DNA of 64,000 nt, taken from Clostridiaceae bacterium BRH_c20a. GTDB lineage: Bacteria > Bacillota > Peptococcia > Peptococcales > BICA1-8. Position 1 is the first letter of the stretch. Each line of letters begins with the position of its first letter. Location of the stretch: the NCBI GenBank assembly GCA_000961765.1, contig LADT01000090.1, forward strand, positions 1 to 64,000. Direction: 5' to 3'. A program made the position numbers and the translations under genes. Shown here piece by piece: positions 8,502-17,579 of this stretch. The notes beneath the pieces were generated by a model. It searched no databases and was not told the DNA's origin. It saw nothing but the letters and a program-made list of their open reading frames with translations.

Positions 8502-8736
8502 GCTACAATAGTAAAAGCGACACTAGGTGCAATACCTATTGAAGAAAAGAGCATAGTTTTTATTATACACGGTTGTGTTAAACAAGCATGTAGAACCCAC
8601 TTTTATTAGGTAGGCCTACTGGAAAATATTAAGAATATATATTTTTTCTCAGTGCTATCTAGTGGCTATTCATGATACTATATTTCTTGTATTATTTTGG
8701 GAGATAAATTCGCACGAATATATATATATTTCCTAT

Positions 8737-8762
8737 TAATGGAATTGTGTTTGTGCTATAAT
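8737..8762 (+). promoter_or_regulatory. Probable promoter of the BREX operon
   Basis: TATAAT (8757-8762) preceded by TGC, an extended -10 element, with TTAATG-like sequence about 17 bases upstream. It lies 55 bases before the HTH gene that opens the BREX operon. The rest of 8502-8736 is very AT-rich and shows no gene. Confidence 0.5.
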
Positions 8763-8816
8763 GGTCGTTAGGAATGTTTTAAAGACTTTAACCCCAAAAT
8801 GCAGAGGTGTCTATCA

Positions 8817-9047
8817 ATGGACGTATGTTATAACAAACTATTTAAGTTGCTGATTGATAAGGGAATGAAGAAAACTGATCTTCGGTTAACTACCGGTATT
8901 AGCCCCAACACTCTGACAAAATTATCAAATCATGATTATGTCTCCATGGAAGTGCTTGTCAAGATTTGTCGGGCGCTTCATTGTGATGTCGGAGATATCA
9001 TGGAAGTTGTTGCGAGTCCTGATAATGGGACAGACAAATCTGTATAA
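8817..9047 (+). CDS. Small XRE-family HTH regulator leading the BREX operon
   Basis: 76 residues from the ATG at 8817, which has AGAGGTG at the right distance. An in-frame ATG at 8799 lacks one. Nearly the whole protein is one Cro/C1-type helix-turn-helix (K-K-T-D-L-R-L-T-T-G-I-S-P-N-T-L-T-K-L), of the small type with C-R-A-L-H-C-D-V-G-D-I near the end. It is the first gene of the BREX operon and separated from brxA by only 32 bases, so it most likely autoregulates the operon. Confidence 0.8.
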   Translation: MDVCYNKLFKLLIDKGMKKTDLRLTTGISPNTLTKLSNHDYVSMEVLVKICRALHCDVGDIMEVVASPDNGTDKSV

Positions 9048-9079
9048 TGATATAGGGAAAGATATCGGGAGGAATTGAA

Positions 9080-9682
9080 GTGAAAAGAAAAGAATACAGC
9101 GCAGGTATGGTTAAGCTTTCCTTCTGGTTTCCCGAATTTCGTAAAGTGATTCAGCTTTTGAATTCAGGCAAATCAATGGAAGAAATTAAGGCTATGAATA
9201 TAGAAGAAAATATCTTTGCGGCTCCGACTAAGGCCAGAGCCATTCAGATATTCAATACGGTATCCAACCGCATAAAAAGTTTGGATAATAGTTTTTATAA
9301 ATTATTTGAGGAAAGTGATGTTGCGAACCAGAAGGTTATTGCTCTCATAGCAGTCATGAACGTGGACAGCCTTTTTTTCGATTTTGTATATGAAGTATAC
9401 AGGGAAAAGCTTATTATCGGAAGCAACAGATTGGCAAATAGCGATGTCCGAATCTTCTTCAAAGATAAGCAGCTACAGAGCGAAAAAGTTGCTGGTTGGA
9501 CGGACTATACATTAAAGCGTTTAGGCACTTGCTACAAGACAATGTTAATGGAGTCTGGGATTATGGATCGAGCGTCCGGTGACCATGAACTGCTTAAGCC
9601 AATTTTAGATATCACTTTAGAAAATTGTTTAAAAAATCACGGTATGGAATTGTTTGTTCATGCACTGACAGGGGTGAGATGA
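9080..9682 (+). CDS. brxA: BrxA, BREX system small protein (DUF1819)
   Basis: 200 residues, with a GTG start after GGGAGGAATTGAA. It shows the BrxA/DUF1819 pattern: Y-S-A-G-M-V-K-L-S-F-W-F-P-E-F at the N-terminus, followed by a helical NusB-like protein with an L-I-A-V-M-N-V-D-S-L-F-F-D-F region near 100. BrxA is a DNA-binding component conserved in type I BREX. It overlaps brxB at ATGA, so translation is probably coupled. Assignment rests on sequence pattern and the complete, ordered set of neighbours. Confidence 0.9.
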   Translation: MKRKEYSAGMVKLSFWFPEFRKVIQLLNSGKSMEEIKAMNIEENIFAAPTKARAIQIFNTVSNRIKSLDNSFYKLFEESDVANQKVIALIAVMNVDSLFFDFVYEVYREKLIIGSNRLANSDVRIFFKDKQLQSEKVAGWTDYTLKRLGTCYKTMLMESGIMDRASGDHELLKPILDITLENCLKNHGMELFVHALTGVR

Positions 9683-10260
9683 TGGCGAGTTTAGAGGAAC
9701 GATTGGATATCGTGGAGCGTATGATCAAATTGTCTAGCTTTCGGCAAAATAAAGGCCTCGGAAATGAAGTTGGCTATTATGTGTTTGATTACCCGGCAGA
9801 AAAGGAATTGATTGTGCGTGAACGCATTGAATATATGAAAGCAAAAAACAGAAGAGGCAACGATGGGTTTGAATTGGTTGTTTTTGATCTGTATGATATC
9901 GTGATTGACCTTCTGGAACAAGAAGGTTTCCTGGAGCAATGCTTTGGATTTGAAAAGAAACACGGGATGGAACTCATCGTTAAGGCGGTGGGAAATCTTT
10001 TGCAGATTAATGACGATGAAAGCTTAATCGTAAAGTACATTCAGGAGCACACGCCGCTGGATGCGGTTGTTTTCATTACCGGAGTAGGAAAATGCTATCC
10101 GATATTACGATCACACAAGGTACTCAATAATCTTCATCAGGCGATTGACCGTGTTCCCGTCGTGATGTTTTATCCTGGCAAGTATGACGGACAGGAATTG
10201 GTGCTATTCTCGGAGATCAAAGATGATAATTATTATAGAGCCTTCCGGTTCGTTGAATAA
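9679..10260 (+). CDS. brxB: BrxB, BREX system component (DUF1788)
   Basis: 193 residues counted from the ATG at 9679, which overlaps the brxA stop as ATGATG; an open frame continues upstream but inside brxA. Motifs typical of DUF1788 are visible: an E-E-R-L-D-I-V-E opening, Y-Y-V-F-D-Y-P-A-E near 35, V-V-F-I-T-G-V-G near 130, Y-P-I-L-R-S-H near 140, and P-V-V-M-F-Y-P-G near 160. BrxB is essential in characterised BREX systems, with unknown biochemistry. brxC follows after 14 bases. Confidence 0.92.
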   Translation: MMASLEERLDIVERMIKLSSFRQNKGLGNEVGYYVFDYPAEKELIVRERIEYMKAKNRRGNDGFELVVFDLYDIVIDLLEQEGFLEQCFGFEKKHGMELIVKAVGNLLQINDDESLIVKYIQEHTPLDAVVFITGVGKCYPILRSHKVLNNLHQAIDRVPVVMFYPGKYDGQELVLFSEIKDDNYYRAFRFVE

Positions 10261-10274
10261 AGGAGAGAGATGCT

Positions 10275-13200
10275 ATGATACTTAAGGATATGTTTGCCAA
10301 GCCAATTGACAGAGATATTAAAGGTGTAATCAAGGTTGGTCAGGGCGATGATGAAAACATACGACAGGAGCTGGAAGAATACGTAGTAACCCGTGAGATG
10401 CAAAAGCATTTTGCACAATTCTTTGCAAATTATAAAAAAGGCATTAACGGCCACACAGATAAGATGGGCGTTTGGATCTCTGGTTTTTTTGGAAGTGGTA
10501 AATCTCACTTCCTAAAAATCCTGTCTTACCTGCTTGAAAATAAAGAGGTATACGGTAAAAAGGCTATTGAGTATTTTACGGATGACAAAAAGATAGTTGA
10601 CCCGATGGTACTTGCGGATATGAAGCTGGCTGCCAGCATTGCAGCAGATACAGATGTAGTGCTGTTCAACATTGACTCCAAGAGCGAAATGACCGGCAAA
10701 CAAACTAAGGATGCCATCGTTTCTGTTTTTCTAAAAGTGTTCAACGAGATGCAGGGTTTTTGTGGCTCAATTCCTTTCATTGCTGATCTAGAGCGTACTC
10801 TTGTAGAAGTAGGTCGTTACGAAGAATTCAAGAAAGCTTTCGAAGATAACTACGGTAAATACTGGGAATCCTCCCGTCATAAGTTTGATTTCATTCAAGA
10901 CTGTATCGTAGAAGTGCTGGATAACATGGGCTTTATGAGCCAAGCAGCAGCGCGAAACTGGTGTGAGAAAGCAACCGAAACCTATCATATTAGTATTGAG
11001 AATTTTGCCAAGCTGGTGAAGGAGTACATTGATCGTAAAGGTGGCAACCATCACGTCGTGTTCTTAGTGGATGAAATCGGCCAGTACATAGGTGATGACT
11101 CAAAACTGATGCTGAATCTCCAGACCGTAACGGAGGATTTGGGCACTGCCTGTCGGGGCAAGGTTTGGGTAGTAGTCACCAGCCAGCAGGATATTGACGC
11201 AATCGCCAAGGAGATGGGACTTCGCAGTAATGACTTCTCCAAGATTCAAGGGCGTTTTGACACCCGACTTTCTTTATCTTCTGCTAACGTTGATGAAGTA
11301 ATCAAGAAAAGAATTTTAGATAAGACCACGACAGCAGAACAGACCTTAAAACTGCTATATGAACAAAAATCGACTATCATAAAGAACTTGATTGTTTTCA
11401 ATGATGGTGTAGAGAAAAAGTTATATACCGGTGACAAGGATTTTGCCGCCGTTTATCCGTTTGTACCCTACCAGTTTAATCTGTTGGCAAGTGTGCTGAC
11501 CTCCATCCGAACTCATGGTGCCTCTGGTAAGCATTTGTCCGAAGGTGAACGATCCATGATTGCACTATTCAAGGAATCGGCTATGAAATTGATGACCAAA
11601 GATACTGGTGCTTTGATTCCTTTCAACGTGTTCTATGATGCTCTGCATCAGTTCTTAGATCATAGCCACAAGGGAGTGATCATTCGTGCACAGGACAATA
11701 AGTTCATCAATCCCGACCATCAGACAGAGTGCTTTAACGTAAATGTATTAAAAACCCTGTTTATGATCAAGTACGTCAAGGAGATTACTGCCAATATTGA
11801 TAATATAACCAGTTTGATGATTGATGATATCAACACTGACCGTATCGAGCTGAAAAAGAAGGTCGAAGAAGCTCTCAAAGTGTTAGAAGCCCAAAAATTG
11901 ATACAGAAAAACGGCGATATTTATATTTTCCTGACTGATGAGGAACAGGAAATCAACCGTGAAATAGAAGAACAGAATGTAGAAATGGCAGAAGTAATTA
12001 ATAAAGTTTCTGAACGGATTTTTGATAGTATTTTCAAAGTAGAAAAATATCGCTATCCGGCTTTCAACGGACGCTATAACTATTCTTTTAATCGATTTGT
12101 GGATGATCGACCTTATAAGGCCAACCAGAACCATGATATTGGTGTGCGTATTCTTACGCCGAACTCCGATTATGGTGATGATGAAATAACCTTACGTATG
12201 ATGTCCGGGCAGAGTAAAGAAGTAATTGTAGTGCTACCAAACGACTCAGCCTTTTTAGATGAGACGCGACGTGCTTTAAAAATTGAAAAATATTTGCGTT
12301 TTAAATCGGATAAAAGAACAACAAGGTTTGAAGAAATTGAAAGTGCAAAAAGGCGTGAGATGAGTGAACGGGGCAGTAGTGCTGAAATATTTCTAATTGA
12401 ATCATTGAAAAATGCCAGTATTTATGTAAATGGCGACAAAGCTGAGATAGCATCCAAGGACGTAAATGCCAGAATCAATGAAGCTTTAGGCCGTCTGGTT
12501 TCAACTGTTTATCATAAGCTATCTTACATAGATACGGCTATGGGTGAGGCCAATATCAGGGCCTTATTCAAGACTTCTCATCAACAGGCGCTGACTCTGG
12601 ATGGTGGTCCTGAGCCAAACGTCCATGCCTTAAATGACATGCTGAATTATATTGCATCCAATTCCAATGCGCACTTGAAAACCTCCATGAAGAGCCTAAT
12701 GGATCGATTTATGAAGCCTCCATACGGTTTTGTTGAGGATGATGTGGAATGGCTGGTAGCTAAGCTTTTCAAAAATGGTGAAATCGCCTTTACTGTCAAT
12801 GGCAGCAGCGTGACTATGCTTAATAAGAGTGAAGACGAAATCGTTCGCTATATTACCAAGAAAGAATACATGGAAAAGTTACTGACAGAGCGCCGTGAAA
12901 AGGCAAACGACAACCAGAAAAAATCCGTCCGTGAAGTAATGAAGGAATTGTTCGGCGTTTCTAGTGTGAATGATGACGATGACTCAATGATGCGTTCTTT
13001 CCAGAATTACTGTGAGAATGTTCTAAATGAGCTTGAGAAGTTCGAGATTATGCAGAAAACAGCAGCCCTACCTGGCAAAAAGGTTGTAACCGATGGCAAG
13101 ACCCTTCTCCGTGTCGTTACACAGATTCAGTCTCCTATGGAATTTTTTAAGAAGATTTACGAAGACAGGGATGAGTATTTGGAGTTTGCCGAGGATTATG

Positions 13201-13907
13201 AGCCAGTAAAGACTTTCTTTTCCGGTGAACAAAAAACAATCTTTAAGAGAGCCTTGGAACTAATGGGTATCTATGATGATAGTAAAACCTTCATCGTTGA
13301 TGAACAGGTCGAGAGTGTGGTTGCTGAAATCAAAACAATACTAAGGAAGGATTCTCCGTATGCTGATATTCCGAAGTTACCTGAATTGCTAAACAACTTT
13401 AGGAATAACTATTCAAAAGTCCTTGATTCCCTAATAGGCCCTGTGTTGGCATCTATTGATGATGCTAAAAGCCGCGTCTACGAGGTACTCAATACCAAGG
13501 AGTATAAGGAACAGCTTCAAGCTCGTTTTCATAAGCTCTTTCAGGAAATCTATGAAAAGGCCAAGTCATGCAATAATGTGGCTATCTTGCAGAATATTAA
13601 GGTTGAGGCTGATGCTCTGAAAGTTCGTTTGCTTAACGAGATTGCCAAGAAGGAAGAGCAGATTGCTATTGCTAAGGCTAAAGAAGTTGCAGAGCACCCC
13701 ACCGATTACGGCCAAGCTGGTACAGATACAGTTTCGCCTCCTCAACCCAAGATCAAGAAACACAAAAACATCAGTATAAAGACAGTCAATATGGCGAACT
13801 CCTGGCAGATCGAATCGGTGCAGGACTTGGATAAATACATGGCAGTGCTGAGAACGCAAATCATCAAGGAACTGGACGAGGATACGATTATTAATATTGA
13901 ATTCTAG
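10275..13907 (+). CDS. brxC: BrxC, BREX AAA ATPase
   Basis: 1210 residues, usual length for BrxC/PglY. Walker A is G-F-F-G-S-G-K-S at 70-77, and F-L-V-D-E-I-G near 260 is the Walker B. The middle region carries the P-F-V-P-Y-Q-F motif near 395 and helical coiled segments. The C-terminal third is charged and coiled, ending just before pglX. BrxC is an ATPase required for both phage exclusion and methylation in type I BREX. Ribosome site AAGGAGAGAGATGCT precedes the ATG. Position and order (after brxB, before pglX) agree. Confidence 0.95.
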   Translation: MILKDMFAKPIDRDIKGVIKVGQGDDENIRQELEEYVVTREMQKHFAQFFANYKKGINGHTDKMGVWISGFFGSGKSHFLKILSYLLENKEVYGKKAIEYFTDDKKIVDPMVLADMKLAASIAADTDVVLFNIDSKSEMTGKQTKDAIVSVFLKVFNEMQGFCGSIPFIADLERTLVEVGRYEEFKKAFEDNYGKYWESSRHKFDFIQDCIVEVLDNMGFMSQAAARNWCEKATETYHISIENFAKLVKEYIDRKGGNHHVVFLVDEIGQYIGDDSKLMLNLQTVTEDLGTACRGKVWVVVTSQQDIDAIAKEMGLRSNDFSKIQGRFDTRLSLSSANVDEVIKKRILDKTTTAEQTLKLLYEQKSTIIKNLIVFNDGVEKKLYTGDKDFAAVYPFVPYQFNLLASVLTSIRTHGASGKHLSEGERSMIALFKESAMKLMTKDTGALIPFNVFYDALHQFLDHSHKGVIIRAQDNKFINPDHQTECFNVNVLKTLFMIKYVKEITANIDNITSLMIDDINTDRIELKKKVEEALKVLEAQKLIQKNGDIYIFLTDEEQEINREIEEQNVEMAEVINKVSERIFDSIFKVEKYRYPAFNGRYNYSFNRFVDDRPYKANQNHDIGVRILTPNSDYGDDEITLRMMSGQSKEVIVVLPNDSAFLDETRRALKIEKYLRFKSDKRTTRFEEIESAKRREMSERGSSAEIFLIESLKNASIYVNGDKAEIASKDVNARINEALGRLVSTVYHKLSYIDTAMGEANIRALFKTSHQQALTLDGGPEPNVHALNDMLNYIASNSNAHLKTSMKSLMDRFMKPPYGFVEDDVEWLVAKLFKNGEIAFTVNGSSVTMLNKSEDEIVRYITKKEYMEKLLTERREKANDNQKKSVREVMKELFGVSSVNDDDDSMMRSFQNYCENVLNELEKFEIMQKTAALPGKKVVTDGKTLLRVVTQIQSPMEFFKKIYEDRDEYLEFAEDYEPVKTFFSGEQKTIFKRALELMGIYDDSKTFIVDEQVESVVAEIKTILRKDSPYADIPKLPELLNNFRNNYSKVLDSLIGPVLASIDDAKSRVYEVLNTKEYKEQLQARFHKLFQEIYEKAKSCNNVAILQNIKVEADALKVRLLNEIAKKEEQIAIAKAKEVAEHPTDYGQAGTDTVSPPQPKIKKHKNISIKTVNMANSWQIESVQDLDKYMAVLRTQIIKELDEDTIINIEF

Positions 13908-13921
13908 AGGAGTTATCGCAA

Positions 13922-16900
13922 ATGAACAAAACAGCAATTAAGAACTTTGCGATTTGGGCAAGAAACAAGCTTATCGCAGACATCACATATAAAGCAGGTC
14001 TTCTGGGCATCATCGAAAAGGAAATCAAAAGCCCACTACCGCAGTCTACAAAGGACGTCAAGTTCTTTGATATCGGAACGAAGGAACCATACTCTATCAC
14101 TGGTGACGAGATTAAACAGCGTGAGAAGCTAGCAGAAATCATCATTAACAAGGCTAAGCAATCAGATTATGCAAATGCTTATAAATCAGTTATCGAAGAG
14201 GTTGCTTACACCTGGTTTAACCGTCTAATTGCTGTGCGTTTTATGGAGGTTAATGATTATCTGCCCTCTCGCATTCGTGTGCTTTCTTCTGAAAGTGCAA
14301 CAAAAGCAGAGCCGGATATGGTGACAACGCCATTTGATACAGACTTGGAATTTACCCCTTATGAGAAAGATCGCATCGTACAACTGACACATGATAACCA
14401 GTTGGATGAGTTGTTTCGTATGTTATTTATCAAGCAGTGTAATGCCTTTAATGCAAACCTACCGAATCTGTTTGAAAAGACCAGCGACTATACCGAACTA
14501 TTGCTAAATGTATCTTTCACAGATAAGGATGGAGTGGTATATCGATTGGTTCATGAGATACCGGAGGATGATTTCAATGTATCCAAGGAAGGTCAGATTG
14601 AGATTATCGGTTGGTTATACGAGTATTACAATACAGAACCAAAGGACGAAGCCTTTGCCCTGCTGAAAAAGAATATAAAAATTACGAAAGAGCGCATTCC
14701 GGCTGTGACCCAACTGTTCACCCCGGATTGGATTGTGCGTTATATGGTGGAAAACAGTCTCGGGCGGCTGTGGATAGAACGTGAGCGGGCATGTATGGGA
14801 GTATCAGGTGAATATCTAAACGGTAGCTATTTCGGGTGGAAATACTATCTGGAAGAAGCAGAGCAAGAATCGGAGGTTGAGGTTCAGCTTAAAAAAATTC
14901 GTGAGGAATACAAGAAGATAAAACCGGAAGACATTAAGGTGATTGACCCGTGCATGGGCAGTGGTCATATTTTGGTGTACGCTTTTGATGTTCTTATGCA
15001 GATTTACGAAAGCCAAGGGTGGAGTAAGCGGGATGCAGCCAAGAGTATTCTTGAAAATAATCTGTATGGTCTAGATATTGATAACCGTGCTTATCAGCTG
15101 GCATTTTTTGCTGTAATGATGAAAGCAAGACAGTATAACCGCCGTGTTTTGAATGGCGAAATAGACTGCCATGTTTACTCTATTCAAGAGAGCAATGGCA
15201 TTAACCGCAGACAGTTGACTTTCTTTGGTGCAGGTATGAGTGATATAGAGCGGAATATTGCTATTCTACAGATACAGGGATTGTTGGATACATTTATCGA
15301 CGCCAAGGAATATGGTTCTATCCTGAACGTAGAGAATTACAATTGGGAACTACTCTATCGCTTTGTAAGTAATGTTAATATGAACGGTCAATTGACGTTA
15401 GATACAATGGGTATTGAGGATACCAGAGAACAACTACGTACACTGGTTGAAATAGGCGCAATGATGGCGCAGAAATATGATATTGTAATTACTAATCCAC
15501 CTTATATGGGAGCAAGTGGATTTGACACTAAAATGAGTGAATATGTCAAACAAAACTATTCTGATAACAAGTCAGATTTGTTTTCTGTTTTTATAGAAAA
15601 AGGAATTAACCTTTTAAAAATCAACGGGTTAATGAGTTATATTACAATGCAGGCGTGGATGTTTTTGGCAAGTTACGATAAGTTACGCTATAAAATTGCT
15701 TGTCAACAGATCGAGTCCTTGGTGCAAATTGGCTTTAATAGTTTTCCAGAGCTTAATTCACAAGTTGCGCATGCAGTTACATTTACAGTTAGAAAAACTG
15801 GATTAAATGGCTTTATAGGAAAGTATTTTAACCTAAACACCAAGAAAACTACTGATGATAAGGATGTTGTTTTCCAATGTAGAATAGCTAAATCTCAATA
15901 TTATTTGAATTCTGCAAAATCTTTTATTGATATTCCAAACCATAATTTCGCATTTTGGCTAACAGAAAATGAAAAAGATATTATTATTAAGTCAAGATCC
16001 CTTGGAGAAATAATAGAAATTAGACAAGGGCTTGCAACAGGTGACAATAATAGATTCCTTCGGGAATGGCACGAGGTCGATTTTGCAGCTATTGGGATCG
16101 GAATGCTTAGTGGTGAAGAGTTTCTAAAATGTAGCAAAAAATATGCACCATATAATAAAAGCGGAGATTTTAGGAAGTGGTATGGAAATATTTCTTCTAT
16201 AGTCAATTGGGAAAATGATGGTTTTGAGATTAAACACTTTGTTGATGCACATGGGAAGCTACGCTCACGACCACAAAATATTCAATATTATTTTAAAAAA
16301 GGTGTAACTTGGTCACTTATTTCCACAAATACATTTGCTGCACGTTTGTCAGGAGGAGGATTTATTTTTGACGTTGGAGGATCTTCTGGATTTCCTGATG
16401 GTGAAAATGTTTGGTATATTCTTGGATTATTATGTTCAAGAGTAACTTATAGTTTTCTGAAAGCATTTAACCCAACAATTAACTTTCAAATTGGGGACAT
16501 AAAGAATATTCCAATAATCCAAGACACTGTAGAGAAAGTGGTAATTAACGATTTAGTAAAACAAAACGTCTCAATTTCTAAATCTGATTGGGATTCATTT
16601 GAAACCTCATGGGATTTCCCCAAACACCCATTGGTTCGAGATAAAAGTACAATATCAAGTGCCTTTGACCAATGGGAGGAGTTTACTAAACAACATTTCA
16701 GCAAACTAAAAGCCAACGAAGAAGAACTTAACCGTATTTTCATAGACATTTACGGCTTACAGGACGAGCTGACGCCCGAGGTCGAGGATAAGGATGTTAC
16801 CATCCGCAAGGCGGATCTAGGACGTGATATCCGCAGTTTCGTTTCCTATGCCGTAGGCTGCATGTTTGGCCGCTATTGCCTTGACGTGGATGGCCTTGTC

Positions 16901-17554
16901 TATGCCGGAGGCCAGTGGGATGCCAGCAAGTACAGTACCTTTATCCCTGACAAGGACAACATCTTGCCCATTACCGACGAGGAATACTTCAAGGATGATA
17001 TCGTTGGCCTGTTCGTAGCGTTTGTTAAAAAAGTATATGGATCTGAAACTCTGGAGCAAAACCTTGATTTTATTGCTAACGCACTTGGCAACAAGGGTAA
17101 TACCTCTCGTGAGATTATCCGTAACTACTTTGTAAAAGACTTCTTCAAGGATCATTGCAAAATTTATCAGAAACGCCCGATTTATTGGCTTTTTGACAGT
17201 GGTAGGGCGGATGGATTTAAGGCACTGGTCTATATGCACCGTTACAGTGAAAACACTATCGGCAACCTGCGTATAGATTACCTACATCGGATGCAGCGTG
17301 TCTACGACAGCGAGATCGCACGTATGCAGGAAACCATCGAAAACAGTACTAACGCTCGTGAGGTGGCTGCAGCGGAAAAACGTAAAGAAAAGCTGATAAA
17401 ACAGTTAAAAGAAACAAAAGAGTACGATGAAAAGATCGCCCACCTTGCTCTTGCTAGAATTGCTATTGATTTGGATGACGGGGTTGCGGTGAATTATGAA
17501 AAAGTACAGACTGACGCAGATGGTAAGAAACTTGAAGTGATGGCTAAGATCTAA
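13922..17554 (+). CDS. pglX: PglX, BREX adenine-specific DNA methyltransferase
   Basis: 1210 residues. Motif I D-P-C-M-G-S-G-H lies near 341-348 and the catalytic N-P-P-Y near 524-527, the signature of N6-adenine methyltransferases. Long target-recognition and C-terminal helical regions follow, as in PglX. PglX methylates a non-palindromic site to mark self DNA and is needed for exclusion. The middle segment at about 600-900 (15.7-16.7 kb) is more AT-rich than the ends. This is where the target-recognition domain sits, so it may have been exchanged by recombination. Ribosome site AGAGGAGTTATCGCAA. It is followed 25 bases later by the accessory gene. Confidence 0.95.
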   Translation: MNKTAIKNFAIWARNKLIADITYKAGLLGIIEKEIKSPLPQSTKDVKFFDIGTKEPYSITGDEIKQREKLAEIIINKAKQSDYANAYKSVIEEVAYTWFNRLIAVRFMEVNDYLPSRIRVLSSESATKAEPDMVTTPFDTDLEFTPYEKDRIVQLTHDNQLDELFRMLFIKQCNAFNANLPNLFEKTSDYTELLLNVSFTDKDGVVYRLVHEIPEDDFNVSKEGQIEIIGWLYEYYNTEPKDEAFALLKKNIKITKERIPAVTQLFTPDWIVRYMVENSLGRLWIERERACMGVSGEYLNGSYFGWKYYLEEAEQESEVEVQLKKIREEYKKIKPEDIKVIDPCMGSGHILVYAFDVLMQIYESQGWSKRDAAKSILENNLYGLDIDNRAYQLAFFAVMMKARQYNRRVLNGEIDCHVYSIQESNGINRRQLTFFGAGMSDIERNIAILQIQGLLDTFIDAKEYGSILNVENYNWELLYRFVSNVNMNGQLTLDTMGIEDTREQLRTLVEIGAMMAQKYDIVITNPPYMGASGFDTKMSEYVKQNYSDNKSDLFSVFIEKGINLLKINGLMSYITMQAWMFLASYDKLRYKIACQQIESLVQIGFNSFPELNSQVAHAVTFTVRKTGLNGFIGKYFNLNTKKTTDDKDVVFQCRIAKSQYYLNSAKSFIDIPNHNFAFWLTENEKDIIIKSRSLGEIIEIRQGLATGDNNRFLREWHEVDFAAIGIGMLSGEEFLKCSKKYAPYNKSGDFRKWYGNISSIVNWENDGFEIKHFVDAHGKLRSRPQNIQYYFKKGVTWSLISTNTFAARLSGGGFIFDVGGSSGFPDGENVWYILGLLCSRVTYSFLKAFNPTINFQIGDIKNIPIIQDTVEKVVINDLVKQNVSISKSDWDSFETSWDFPKHPLVRDKSTISSAFDQWEEFTKQHFSKLKANEEELNRIFIDIYGLQDELTPEVEDKDVTIRKADLGRDIRSFVSYAVGCMFGRYCLDVDGLVYAGGQWDASKYSTFIPDKDNILPITDEEYFKDDIVGLFVAFVKKVYGSETLEQNLDFIANALGNKGNTSREIIRNYFVKDFFKDHCKIYQKRPIYWLFDSGRADGFKALVYMHRYSENTIGNLRIDYLHRMQRVYDSEIARMQETIENSTNAREVAAAEKRKEKLIKQLKETKEYDEKIAHLALARIAIDLDDGVAVNYEKVQTDADGKKLEVMAKI

Positions 17555-17579
17555 TGTTCCATTTGGGGGATGTGATGCC

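Noticed and set aside
10275-17554. BrxC and PglX having exactly the same length (1210 residues)
   Set aside because: Their motifs and sequences are unrelated; the equal length is coincidence, not duplication.
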